Shown: piece after piece, positions 44,359 through 52,520 of the stretch
Layout: every line of letters starts with the position of its first letter
Numbering within the stretch: the first letter of the stretch is position 1
DNA from: Thermus caldilimi
GTDB taxonomy: Bacteria; Deinococcota; Deinococci; Deinococcales; Thermaceae
Length of the DNA: 64,000 nt
Assembly: GCF_004684245.1 (NCBI RefSeq)
Contig: NZ_CP038452.1
Coordinates: forward strand, 1,412,796 to 1,476,795
Direction of reading: 5' to 3'
Position numbers and translations under genes: made by a program
Notes under the pieces: model-generated
What the model saw: the letters and a program-made list of their open reading frames with translations, nothing else
What the model was told of the DNA's origin: nothing
Database searches by the model: none

Positions 44359-46565
44359 CCCTCCTCCTTGCGGCAAATGTCCGCCCAACCGCAGGCGTAG
44401 CAGTGGTAGCCGGGCCTCGGGGAAAACCCCCCGTTTCCCCAGCGTGGAAGCGCCTCCTTCACAAGCGCCCGCACCTCCTCCAGCTGGGGAGGCCTGTCCC
44501 CCTTGCGGTAGGGGTTCTTGCGGTAAGGACGGGGTTCCCCCAAAAAGGCCCAGGTCCAGAGGTGGACCTCCTCCACCTCCTTCCTCTGCAAAAAGGCCCC
44601 GAGGGCGTACCACTCCGTCCAGCGCCGCCGGGGGTTCAGATCGGGATCCCCCCCTGGGGGGAGGAGGCGGTAGAGGTGTACCACCCGCTCCCCGGCTTCC
44701 CGGCGCACCCCGTCTAGGCGCAGAGCGAAGCGCTCCCCCGGCCAGCGGGCCCAAAAGACCATGCCCTCTAGGTGCTCCTGGTGGAGGGCCAGCCAAGGAC
44801 CCACCTCCGGGTGTTGGGAAAGCTCGTCTACCCTCTTGGGGAAGAGGTGCCAGCCCAGGGCCCCATCCTCCGGGCGAAGGGGGAAGCGCTCCAGATAGGT
44901 CCGAAAGGGGCACTCCCCGTGGCGGCGGAGGACCTCCAGGTGGGCCGGGGGGGCGTGGGAGGTGGGGAGGGGCGGGACGAAGGGGTCCTCCGGCAGGGCC
45001 TCGAGGCGGCTTGCAGGGGGCAGGGGTGCGGGCCTCGTCCCCCGCTCCAGGGGCTCGTAGGCCCCCGAGGGCCCGGCCTCCGGGTAGAGCAAATACACCT
45101 CCTCCCCCCGCGTGGCAAGCTCCTCCAGGAAAAGGGGGTCCAGGCCCCGCAGGCGCCGGGGGAGCCCTTGGAGAAGCCCCCTCTCCCTGAGCTCCTCCAG
45201 GAGGAAGTAATCCTCCCCCTCCCCCAGGGTGTAGCGCCCCGCCACCCAGTCCAGCACATAGGCCCGCTCCGCCCGCACCCCCGTGGCCCGCAAAGGGGGA
45301 AGGAGGGCCACCCCTCGGAGGGGTTCTTTGGGCAGGGCCTCATCCAGAAGGAGGCTCCGCCACCAGGCCAAGGGGTTTCGCCCATCCGCCCGCAAAGCCA
45401 GGCGCAGCCGGGAGAGGAAGAGCTCCTTGGCCGCCACCCCGAGCCGCTCCAGGACCTCCTCCCCCCAGGCCAGGAGATCGGGCCCGGGGGTGCGCAGGGC
45501 CAAAAACGCCTGCCATTCCTGAAGCAAGCCCTCTCTTTCCGCCAAAAGCGCCAGGACCTCTTCCCCCGCAACCCCAAGCCGCAGGGCCCTCCGGCCCAGG
45601 GCGGAGAACCCCAGGGCCAGAAGGTCCCGCCCGGTGGGCACAGGGTTCAGGAGGGCCAAGACCCTCTCCCCCTCCTCCGTGTCCGCCAAGGCCCCCTCCC
45701 GCCCGTCGTAAAGGGGCAAGCCGTACTCGTCCTGGAAGAGGAGAAACCCAGGGATGCGGTCCTCCGGGGCCACCACCATCACCTCAAAGGGGTCCAACCC
45801 CTCGCCCCCCAGGTCCCTCGAGGCTAAAGCCCGCTTGAGGGCCCTCAGGAGGTGGCGGGTTTCCTCCACGGGGTTGGCCAGGGCCCAGACCTCCTTCTTC
45901 ACCGGCCTGGGTGAAAGGGTCTGCCAGGGGTCTAGCCCCTCCGGGAGAAGTTCCAGGGTGAGGAGGACCGGCACCTCCTGGGCCAGACGCTTGAGGAAGC
46001 GCAGGTCCAAAGGGCCCACTTCCCGGAATCCGTCCACCACCACCAGGTCCGGCCTGGGGAAAAGGCGAGGGGGCACGCGCCCTGCCCGGTGGCGGAAGTC
46101 ATCGTAGTCCAGGGCCTTTCCCTTCAGGCGCTCGTAGGCGAGGTAAACCCGTTTGAGCCTTCCCACCTCCCCCTCCTTGGGCAGGGCAAAGGGGGAGAGG
46201 CCAAAGCGCTTAAGCTCCGCGATAGCCCGGGCGAAAAGCCGGGCCTCCCCGGGGGCAATCCCTTCCCCGTAAAGGCTTCTAAGGGCCTCCCCCACCAGGG
46301 CCACCCTCCCCGCCCCGGGAAGCAAGGGCCCAAGCCGGCCCACCTCCGCCAGCACCCGGTAGTAAAGGGCTTGGAAGGACAGGAACTCCAGGCCTAGCAC
46401 CGCCCCTTCAACCCCGAAAAGGCGGTACACATAGGCCCTTTGGTGGGGCAGGCCTACCCAGTAAACCCTTCCTCGCCGCTTCAAGACCTCCAAAGCCCAT
46501 TCCCGGGCCAAGGTAGTCTTCCCCGATGCCGGGGGGCCCAGGAGGGGATAGAGGCCAGGCTTCAT
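44355..46565 (-). CDS. addB: AddB-type nuclease/helicase-like subunit
   Basis: 736 residues. N-terminal P-loop LLGPPASGKTTLARE and an inactive-helicase-like middle. The C-terminal part has Cys in HGECPFRTYLERFP and a final YHCYACGWADICRKEEG, which together give the four Cys of an AddB-type 4Fe-4S nuclease domain. It pairs with the helicase-nuclease encoded next, with a 4-base overlap, in an AddAB-like complex for recombination. It is shorter than AddB of Bacillus, as is common in Deinococcus-Thermus. TAAAAT lies 8 bases before the ATG, so the mRNA is probably leaderless. Confidence 0.8.
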   Translation of the reverse strand: MKPGLYPLLGPPASGKTTLAREWALEVLKRRGRVYWVGLPHQRAYVYRLFGVEGAVLGLEFLSFQALYYRVLAEVGRLGPLLPGAGRVALVGEALRSLYGEGIAPGEARLFARAIAELKRFGLSPFALPKEGEVGRLKRVYLAYERLKGKALDYDDFRHRAGRVPPRLFPRPDLVVVDGFREVGPLDLRFLKRLAQEVPVLLTLELLPEGLDPWQTLSPRPVKKEVWALANPVEETRHLLRALKRALASRDLGGEGLDPFEVMVVAPEDRIPGFLLFQDEYGLPLYDGREGALADTEEGERVLALLNPVPTGRDLLALGFSALGRRALRLGVAGEEVLALLAEREGLLQEWQAFLALRTPGPDLLAWGEEVLERLGVAAKELFLSRLRLALRADGRNPLAWWRSLLLDEALPKEPLRGVALLPPLRATGVRAERAYVLDWVAGRYTLGEGEDYFLLEELRERGLLQGLPRRLRGLDPLFLEELATRGEEVYLLYPEAGPSGAYEPLERGTRPAPLPPASRLEALPEDPFVPPLPTSHAPPAHLEVLRRHGECPFRTYLERFPLRPEDGALGWHLFPKRVDELSQHPEVGPWLALHQEHLEGMVFWARWPGERFALRLDGVRREAGERVVHLYRLLPPGGDPDLNPRRRWTEWYALGAFLQRKEVEEVHLWTWAFLGEPRPYRKNPYRKGDRPPQLEEVRALVKEALPRWGNGGFSPRPGYHCYACGWADICRKEEG

Positions 46566-46633
46566 ATAGGGGCATTTTAAAACTGCAGGGCCCGGGAACC
46601 CGTCCTACCGCTTCGTACCGAGCCCTACCCCTT

Positions 46634-46655
46634 ATATCCCCCCAAATATCCCCCA
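46634..46655 (+). repeat. Short tandem repeat upstream of addB
   Basis: ATATCCCCCCA and ATATCCCCCA in tandem (11 and 10 bases, separated by an A). It lies in the 156-base gap between addB and the next gene, upstream of the addB promoter. The rest of this gap shows only the addB -10 box. Confidence 0.4.
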
Positions 46656-46721
46656 AGAAAAAGGGGTGCGGAAGGAACATACCGGAGCCTCCAAACCGGT
46701 GAAAACCATAATGGAGCCATA

Positions 46722-47159
46722 TCAGGGAATGGCTTCCGGGGAAAGGGGCAAGGGAGTGAGATCCAAGCCCAGGCGCAACACTCCCACCATCCGCCCCCGG
46801 TGGAGGACGAAACAACGGTACCCCTCTGGCAGGACCAGCACCCGCCGGGCCAGGGAAAGCTCCCGCAGGAAGAAGAAGGGGCGCATCCGCATGGGCTTTC
46901 CGCGGATGGGACCCATGTAGGGCATGGGCCTGCCCCCCTCGAGGGCCAAGAGCAGCAGGGGCCTCTCCCCCACCGCTTGGCCCAGGACCAGGACCAGGGT
47001 ATCCCCTTCCCGGTAGAGGGCCTGGACCTCGAGGGTCCGCACCACCTTAAAGCACCGCGTCAGCACCTCTCCCTGCGAAGGGCCAAAGCCCTTGGGGCCC
47101 TCCTCCCCCAGGGCCCAGCCCCCGAGGGCCAGGAGGAGGAAGACCCCAAGCCACCGCAT
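46722..47159 (-). CDS. Hypothetical exported protein
   Basis: 145 residues from the ATG at 47159 (MRWLGVFLLLALGGWALG, signal peptide); an ATG at 47204 would add a basic N-terminal extension. The mature part is Leu/Arg/Gly-rich with alternating beta strands (TLVLVLGQAVGERPLLLLALEGG) and two Cys (TRCFKVV, YRCFVLHRG) that could form a disulfide. No family recognised. It lies between addB and another exported protein followed by a two-component system. Confidence 0.6.
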   Translation of the reverse strand: MRWLGVFLLLALGGWALGEEGPKGFGPSQGEVLTRCFKVVRTLEVQALYREGDTLVLVLGQAVGERPLLLLALEGGRPMPYMGPIRGKPMRMRPFFFLRELSLARRVLVLPEGYRCFVLHRGRMVGVLRLGLDLTPLPLSPEAIP

Positions 47160-47233
47160 ACTTCCCCGTTTGACAGATCTGGCCTTGACCCCCTTCTCGC
47201 CCATATCCGCCCCGGGATGGAGCTTACCCGGGT

Positions 47234-47260
47234 CCCCACCCTGGCTTGGCCAGGGTGGGG
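47234..47260 (-). terminator. Strong hairpin after the exported protein gene
   Basis: CCCCACCCTGGC (47234-47245) pairs perfectly with GCCAGGGTGGGG (47249-47260) over a 3-base loop, directly after the stop at 47261. No T-run follows. The stem closely resembles the one at 58818-58845. Confidence 0.7.
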
Positions 47261-47833
47261 TTAGAAGCCCCGCTCCGCCGAAATCAGGGCCAAGGCCGCC
47301 CGGGCCAACAGATAAGCCCGGCCAGGCTCCTTGGAAAGCCTATTCTTGGCCTCGGCCACCAGATCCTTCACCAGGCTGTCCTGGGCCCGGTAGTAGGCCA
47401 GCTCCTTCTCCGCCCGGTCCACCACTCTGGGGACCCGCTGGGTCAAGCGGGCATCCAGGCCCGGCCGCCCCTTACCCCACGGGGCAAAGGCATGGGCCCT
47501 GGGTCCAAAGGGATGGTGCATCCCCATACGGGGGGCTGGCCTCGGCCCCTGGGCCTGTACCTGGGGCTCCCCTGAGGCTGCCCGGAAAAGGAGAAGGGCG
47601 GCCTGGGCTTCCCGCGCCGCCTTGAAATACGCCTTGGCCTCGTAGCTCTTCTCCGCCTGAGCCTTCACCTCCTTGGCCCAGGCGAGAAGCCTTTCCTCGC
47701 CCGTGGCCCCCTGGGCCACCGCCTGGAGCCTGGCCAAGGCCGCCGAGGCTACCGCCGCCTGCTGGTAATCCGTGCCTTGGGCCAAGGAAAGGCCCGCCAT
47801 CAGGAGAACCAAACCCATGAGCACCTGTTTCAT
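47261..47833 (-). CDS. Hypothetical periplasmic helical protein
   Basis: 190 residues: signal peptide (MKQVLMGLVLLMAGLSLAQG), then two Ala/Lys/Glu-rich helical halves (about 25-85 and 130-185) joined by a His/Pro/Gly-rich linker (PRMGMHHPFGPRAHAFAPWG). No family recognised. It follows the histidine kinase gene by 24 bases on the same strand and may be regulated with the two-component system or act as its periplasmic partner. The His-rich linker could bind metal. Confidence 0.6.
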   Translation of the reverse strand: MKQVLMGLVLLMAGLSLAQGTDYQQAAVASAALARLQAVAQGATGEERLLAWAKEVKAQAEKSYEAKAYFKAAREAQAALLLFRAASGEPQVQAQGPRPAPRMGMHHPFGPRAHAFAPWGKGRPGLDARLTQRVPRVVDRAEKELAYYRAQDSLVKDLVAEAKNRLSKEPGRAYLLARAALALISAERGF

Positions 47834-47857
47834 TCCCTATCACCTCCGCACCGGAGG

Positions 47858-49162
47858 CTATTCCTTCTGGCTAAAGGGCGCATCGGGCGAAACCTTAAGG
47901 GAAGCCAAAGGCAGGTAGAGCCCCACCGCCGCCCCGTCTTGGTTCTCCACCCATGCTCTTCCCCCGTGGGCCCGGGCCACCGCCGCCACCAAGGCTAGGC
48001 CCAGGCCCGTGCCCTTTCCCCCATGGACGAAGGGCTCCAGGGCCCGGGGCAAGAGCTCCTTGGGGAAGCCGGGCCCGGAGTCCACAAGCCAAAGCCAAAC
48101 CCCCTCCTTTCCCGGCTGGATCCTGGCCTTAAGGGGAAGCTTCCCGTGGCGGCGAGCGTTGTCCAACACGTTTTCCACCGCCAGGGCCAGAAGCTCGGGG
48201 TCCGCCAAAACCTGGCCTTCCCCTTTCACCTCCAGGCCCCATCCCCCCAAGAAAGCCCGCAGGTCCAGGAGGATGAGCCTAGGGGAGGTGGCCTCGAGGC
48301 GAGATAACCTGAGGAGCCCGGAGAGCAAGGCCTCCATCCTCTCCGCCTCCCGCAAGGCCCCGGTGAGGGCCCTGGGTTCGGGCTTGCGCAGGAGCACCTC
48401 CAAGTACCCCTTCAAGGCAGCCAGGGGATTGCGAAGTTCGTGGGAGGCATGGCGGGCAAAACGGCGGGCCGCCTCCTCCTTCTCGGAAAGCTCCCTAAGA
48501 AGCCCCTCCACCTGGGCCAGGCGGCTGTTCAAGGCCTCCACCAAGGGCCGAAGCTCCGCCAAACCAGGGTCGGGAAGGGGGCTTAGGTCCTCGGGCCGCC
48601 GGGCCTGCAGGAGCTTCGCCAGCTCCCCCAGGGGGCGAAGAGCCCAAGCGAGCCCCAGGGCGGAGAGGAGAAAGATGACCCCAAGCACCCCTCCACCCCA
48701 GGTGGCGTAGAGGAGGAGAAGCCTCCGCCCCAGGCCGGCGACCCCTTCCAGGGGGACCGCCAGGCCGAACCCTCCCCCCTCCCGGGGCAGGGCCACGTAG
48801 AGCATCCCCCGCCACACTCCCTGGTAGGCTCGTCCCTGAGCAAGGGCCTCGAGGAGACCAGGGGGAAGGTCCGGGGAGGGCACCTCGGTAAAGGCCACCC
48901 CCTCTTTCCCTATCGCGAAGCCTGTGCCGCCCCCATAAACCTGGGCCAGGCGGAAAAGCTCAAGGAGGAGAGCTTCCTCCTCCCTGGGTCCCTCCTCCCC
49001 AAGGAGGTAAAGCCGGGTGTAAAGGGCCCGGCGCAGGTCCTCGCTGGCGGCCCTTTCCGCCTCCCTGGCGGAAAGAAAGGCCAGGGGCAGGGCCAGAAGC
49101 AAGAGGGCCAGGAAGAGAAGGGCAAAAACCCTCCCCCTAAGGGAGGAAAAGGCGGTAGCCAT
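47858..49162 (-). CDS. Sensor histidine kinase
   Basis: 434 residues. Two membrane helices (about 10-32 and 150-175) enclose a periplasmic sensor of ~115 residues. A HAMP-like linker follows, then the H-box RHASHELRNPLAALKGYLEVL (phosphorylated His near 248) and the ATPase core with VENVLDNARRHG (N box), VDSGPGFPKEL (G1) and GKGTGLGLALV (G2). Class I kinase partner of the response regulator just upstream; the genes overlap by 26 bases. The signal is unknown. Confidence 0.9.
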   Translation of the reverse strand: MATAFSSLRGRVFALLFLALLLLALPLAFLSAREAERAASEDLRRALYTRLYLLGEEGPREEEALLLELFRLAQVYGGGTGFAIGKEGVAFTEVPSPDLPPGLLEALAQGRAYQGVWRGMLYVALPREGGGFGLAVPLEGVAGLGRRLLLLYATWGGGVLGVIFLLSALGLAWALRPLGELAKLLQARRPEDLSPLPDPGLAELRPLVEALNSRLAQVEGLLRELSEKEEAARRFARHASHELRNPLAALKGYLEVLLRKPEPRALTGALREAERMEALLSGLLRLSRLEATSPRLILLDLRAFLGGWGLEVKGEGQVLADPELLALAVENVLDNARRHGKLPLKARIQPGKEGVWLWLVDSGPGFPKELLPRALEPFVHGGKGTGLGLALVAAVARAHGGRAWVENQDGAAVGLYLPLASLKVSPDAPFSQKE

Positions 49163-49790
49163 AGCCGCGCACCGTCTGGATGGGGTTGGGCTCCCCCAGG
49201 GCCTTCCTTAAGAGGGAGAGGTGCACCTCCAAGGTGGCGGGGTCCACCTCCTCCCCCCAGACCCGGAGCATCAAGGCTTCCTTGGAAACCACCTCCTCCG
49301 GGGACTCCAGAAAAGCCTTCAGGAGAAGGAACGCCTTGGGGGGAAGGGAAAGCCTCCTCTCTCCCCGGAAAGCCTCCATGCGCCTGGGATAAAGCCTCAG
49401 GTCCTTGTAGGCCAAAACCTCCGGGGCCTCCTTCCCCCTATGGGCGCGGCGCCAGAGGGCCTCGAGGCGGGCCAGGAGCTCGGAGAGGCTATAGGGCTTG
49501 ACCAGGTAGTCGTCCGCCCCCTCCTTGAGGCCCTTCACCCGCCACTCCACCGCATCCAAGGCGGTGAGCATCAGCACGGGCACCTCCGAGCGAGCCCGGA
49601 TATCCTTAAGCAGGGAAAAGCCATCCCTTTCGGGCAGAAGCACATCCAAAACCACCACCTCCGCCCAGGGAAGGAGGCTTAGGGCCTCTTTTGGGCTCTC
49701 CGTGGCCTTGACCTCGTGCCCCTCGAGGGAAAGCCCAAGCTCCAAGGCCTCCCGCACCCCTGGGTCGTCCTCCACCAGAAGCACCCTCAT
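49137..49790 (-). CDS. OmpR-family response regulator
   Basis: 217 residues from the ATG at 49790 (MRVLLVEDDPGVREALE). Receiver domain 1-~118 with the acidic pair EDD, phospho-acceptor Asp in VVVLDVLLPERDG, Thr in MLTALD and Lys in YLVKPYS. C-terminal winged-helix DNA-binding domain (~125-217) ending QTVRGYGYRLFLP. The ATG overlaps the stop of the Ser/Thr kinase gene (ATGA), so kinase, regulator and histidine kinase are translated from one message. Confidence 0.93.
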   Translation of the reverse strand: MRVLLVEDDPGVREALELGLSLEGHEVKATESPKEALSLLPWAEVVVLDVLLPERDGFSLLKDIRARSEVPVLMLTALDAVEWRVKGLKEGADDYLVKPYSLSELLARLEALWRRAHRGKEAPEVLAYKDLRLYPRRMEAFRGERRLSLPPKAFLLLKAFLESPEEVVSKEALMLRVWGEEVDPATLEVHLSLLRKALGEPNPIQTVRGYGYRLFLP

Positions 49791-51742
49791 GCCGGGTTCC
49801 GCCAAAGGGCAAGGGCCCGCACGGGAGCGTACACCTCCAAGGGCGGCAGGACCTCCCCGGTCTTCAGGTCTATGCGATGGATGCGGCTCGCCCCGCGCCT
49901 GGCCGCATAGAGGATGTCCCCAAAGGGCAGGAGCTCCACCAGGCTCATGCGGTCCTCCCCCTCCAACAGGGGCAGAGGGTAGGAGGCGAGAAGGGATCCC
50001 GCCAGATCCAGCACCCGCACCTTGGCCGCCTCCACATCGTAGAGGTAAAGCCTCTCCCCCTCCACCCCTACCCCACCGAGAAGCCTTAGCTCCTCGCTTT
50101 CCTTGGAGCGGCGGAAAGCGTAACGGGAAAGGTAACGCCCATCCAGGGCCAGGCGTTGCACCTGGCGGTTGCCGTAGTCCAGGACGAAAAGGAACTCCGG
50201 CGTGGCCGCCAGGGCCTTGGGATCCTGGAAGGTGCCCCGGCCTGGGCCTTGGCCCCCGAAGCGCTCCTGGTACTGCCCCTTCAAATCGAGCCGGCTCACC
50301 GTGGCGGTCTCCGAGTCCAAGACGAACAGGCTACCGTTGGCCACCGCCAAGGCCACGGGGAAGAGGAACTCCCCAGGCTTCATGCCGTAAGGCCCGGCGG
50401 AAAGGAGGAGCTCCCCTTCTGGGGAAAAGCGGTGAAGGAGCCTGGCCCCGTGCTCAAAAACCGAGATCCAGATGCCCCCTTCCCCATCAGCGGCCACGGA
50501 GAGGGGAGGAGCTGGGAAGTAACCCGGGCCGGAGCCAATGCCGGATAGAAGCCGGGCAGGGGTACCGGAAGGGTCCAGAAGCCGCACCGTGCCCTTCTTG
50601 GCCTCCACCCCCAAGAGCAGGTAGAAGGGGTGAGGCAGGCCCTGCTCCTCCTCCCACGAGCCAGAAAGGCCCTGGATCACCTCGTCCAAGGAGGGGCGCT
50701 TGGCCGGGTCCTTCTCCAGCATCTTCAAAACCAGGTCGGAAAGCACCTGGGGAATCTCGGGCCTAAGCTGCTTTGGCGGGGTGGGCACCTGAAAGATCTG
50801 CTGATGGATCACGGTCTCATACCCCCCGGTGAAGGGGGGCTGGCCGGTTAAGGCCTCGTAGAGAACGATGCCCAGGGAGTAGATGTCCGAGCGGTGGTCC
50901 AGCTTCTGGCCCTTGGCCTGCTCTGGGCTCATGTAGACCGGGGTGCCGATGCGGGCCCCGGTGATGGTGAGACGGGTGAGCACCTTGCCAGCGGCGATGC
51001 CAAAGTCCATGAGCCGCACCCCCCTGGGGTCCACGCCATCCTCCCTGAGGGCCCCCTTGAGCACCATGATGTTCCCCGGCTTGATGTCCCGGTGGACGAT
51101 GCCCTGGGCGTGGATGTGCTTAAGGGCATCGGCCACCCGGGCGAGGATGGCCGCCGCCTGCTTCAGGGAAAGGCGCCTTTCCTCGATGAGCTTGTCCAGA
51201 CCCTCCCCCTCCAGGTACTCCATGGCGATGAAGTGCACCCCATCCACCTGGCCATGGTCGTAGACCTTGACGATGTTGGGATGGTCCATCTTGGCCAGGA
51301 CCTCCGCTTCCCGGTGGAAGCGGCGCACGAAGCGGGGGTCGCCCACAAAGCGTTCCTGGGGAACCTTGAGGGCCACCAGGCGGCCGGTTTTCCTATCCTT
51401 GGCCTTGTACACGGTGGCCATGCCCCCCACGCCCACCTTTTCCAGGATCTCGTACTGCTTTTCCAGAGCCCGGGCCTCCTCCGTGGTCTTGGAACCGGAG
51501 GAGGCCCGTCCCTGGGTACGGGAACGCCTTTGGATCCTCCGCCGGGGACCCAGGTAGACCCGGGGTGAGGCCAGCAACCCCAGGCCCATAAGCAGCCAGG
51601 GGAAAACCACCTCCGCCCGGGCCCCCGTGGCCCAGGCAGCTCCCGAGAGGAGGAGCAGGAGGAACCATAGGGCCCAAGGGGTAAGGCGGGAGGCCAAGGC
51701 TGCGGTGAGGAGAATCAGGAGGAAGGCCAGAAGCCCCTGCAT
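49787..51742 (-). CDS. Membrane Ser/Thr protein kinase with C-terminal NHL-like propeller
   Basis: 651 residues from the ATG at 51742. N-terminal hydrophobic helices (about 2-20, 22-38, 45-62), a basic linker (RRRIQRRSRTQGR), and a Hanks-type kinase domain (~95-360) with VGVGGMATVYKAKD (glycine loop), VALKVP (Lys), HRDIKPGNIM (catalytic loop), LMDFGIA (DFG) and the SPEQAKG. The C-terminal ~270 residues hold repeated NHL/SMP-30-like blades (e.g. PLSVAADGEGGIWISVFEHG, FPVALAVANGSLFVLDSET). All catalytic residues are present. It overlaps the PP2C stop by 1 base and the response regulator start by 4, an uncommon coupling of Hanks and two-component signalling. Confidence 0.88.
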   Translation of the reverse strand: MQGLLAFLLILLTAALASRLTPWALWFLLLLLSGAAWATGARAEVVFPWLLMGLGLLASPRVYLGPRRRIQRRSRTQGRASSGSKTTEEARALEKQYEILEKVGVGGMATVYKAKDRKTGRLVALKVPQERFVGDPRFVRRFHREAEVLAKMDHPNIVKVYDHGQVDGVHFIAMEYLEGEGLDKLIEERRLSLKQAAAILARVADALKHIHAQGIVHRDIKPGNIMVLKGALREDGVDPRGVRLMDFGIAAGKVLTRLTITGARIGTPVYMSPEQAKGQKLDHRSDIYSLGIVLYEALTGQPPFTGGYETVIHQQIFQVPTPPKQLRPEIPQVLSDLVLKMLEKDPAKRPSLDEVIQGLSGSWEEEQGLPHPFYLLLGVEAKKGTVRLLDPSGTPARLLSGIGSGPGYFPAPPLSVAADGEGGIWISVFEHGARLLHRFSPEGELLLSAGPYGMKPGEFLFPVALAVANGSLFVLDSETATVSRLDLKGQYQERFGGQGPGRGTFQDPKALAATPEFLFVLDYGNRQVQRLALDGRYLSRYAFRRSKESEELRLLGGVGVEGERLYLYDVEAAKVRVLDLAGSLLASYPLPLLEGEDRMSLVELLPFGDILYAARRGASRIHRIDLKTGEVLPPLEVYAPVRALALWRNPA

Positions 51743-52497
51743 CACTCCACCCGTAAGGCCACGGCGGTGACGTTGTCGTCCCCACCCCGGCGCAAAGCCT
51801 CGGCCAGGAGGCCCTCGAGGCTCGCCTGCAGGTCCTTGCCCAAGATCCACTCCTCCTCGGGCACCAGGCCGTAAAGCCCATCCGTCACCAAAAGCACCCC
51901 TTCCCCCGGACCCAAGCGCACCTCCGTGAGGTCAAAGCGGGCCTCCGGCAGGCCTAGGGCCCGGGTGAGGACGTTGCGGTAGGGATGGCGCTCGGCCTCC
52001 GTGCGGGTCAGAACCCCTTCCCTCAAGCGCTCCGCCACCCAGGAGTGATCCTCGGTGAGCCGCTTAAGCCCCTTGGGGGTGAGGTGGTAGGCCCGGGAGT
52101 CCCCGATGTGCCCCACCACCCCCTCCTTGAGCCAGTCCGCATAGAGGAAGGCGGTGAGGGTGGTGCCCATACCCTTCTTCCCAAGCCTTTCTGCCTCCTT
52201 CTCCACCCACCTGGCCGCCAGGGTGAAGGCCTTCTCCATCACCTTAGAGAGGCCCACCGCTGGCCGGCCTCCCTTCAGGTGCTCCGCATAGGCCCGCACC
52301 GCCTCGGAAAGGGCCTCTATGGCCACCTTGCTGGCCCACTCCCCTGCCTCCATCCCTCCCATGCCGTCGGCCACCGCCAGGAGAAAGAGGTTGCCCTGGG
52401 GAACCTCGAGGCGCATCACCCGGTGGAAGTCCTCGTTGTTCTGGCGCCGGCCCACATGGGAGACCGCGGCCACGCTGTACCGGGGAGCAAGGCGCAT
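51742..52497 (-). CDS. PP2C-type Ser/Thr protein phosphatase
   Basis: 251 residues from the ATG at 52497 (MRLAPRYSVAAVSHVGRRQNNED), 7 bases after a perfect TATAAT box. Metal-binding Asp motifs are intact: RRQNNEDFHR, VADGMGGMEAGEWASK, GVVGHIGDSRAY and GGDDNVTAVALRV. It removes phosphates added by the adjacent Hanks kinase, the standard PrkC/PrpC-type pairing. It is divergent from a large uncharacterised gene whose promoter overlaps its own. Confidence 0.93.
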   Translation of the reverse strand: MRLAPRYSVAAVSHVGRRQNNEDFHRVMRLEVPQGNLFLLAVADGMGGMEAGEWASKVAIEALSEAVRAYAEHLKGGRPAVGLSKVMEKAFTLAARWVEKEAERLGKKGMGTTLTAFLYADWLKEGVVGHIGDSRAYHLTPKGLKRLTEDHSWVAERLREGVLTRTEAERHPYRNVLTRALGLPEARFDLTEVRLGPGEGVLLVTDGLYGLVPEEEWILGKDLQASLEGLLAEALRRGGDDNVTAVALRVE

Positions 52498-52504
52498 CGG
52501 ACCC

Positions 52505-52512
52505 ATTATAGG
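52505..52512. promoter_or_regulatory. Overlapping divergent -10 boxes (PP2C operon and 52.5 kb gene)
   Basis: ATTATAGG holds TATAAT on the minus strand (52510-52505) and TATAGG on the plus strand (52507-52512). Both lie 7-8 bases from their start codons (52497 and GTG 52521), giving two leaderless transcripts that exclude each other. Confidence 0.55.
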
Positions 52513-52520
52513 ATGAATGG

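Noticed and set aside
44359-44913. Upstream extension of the addA frame
   Set aside because: It is antisense-free but lies in another frame of addB and shows no conserved sequence; the Walker A region begins right after the ATG at 44358.
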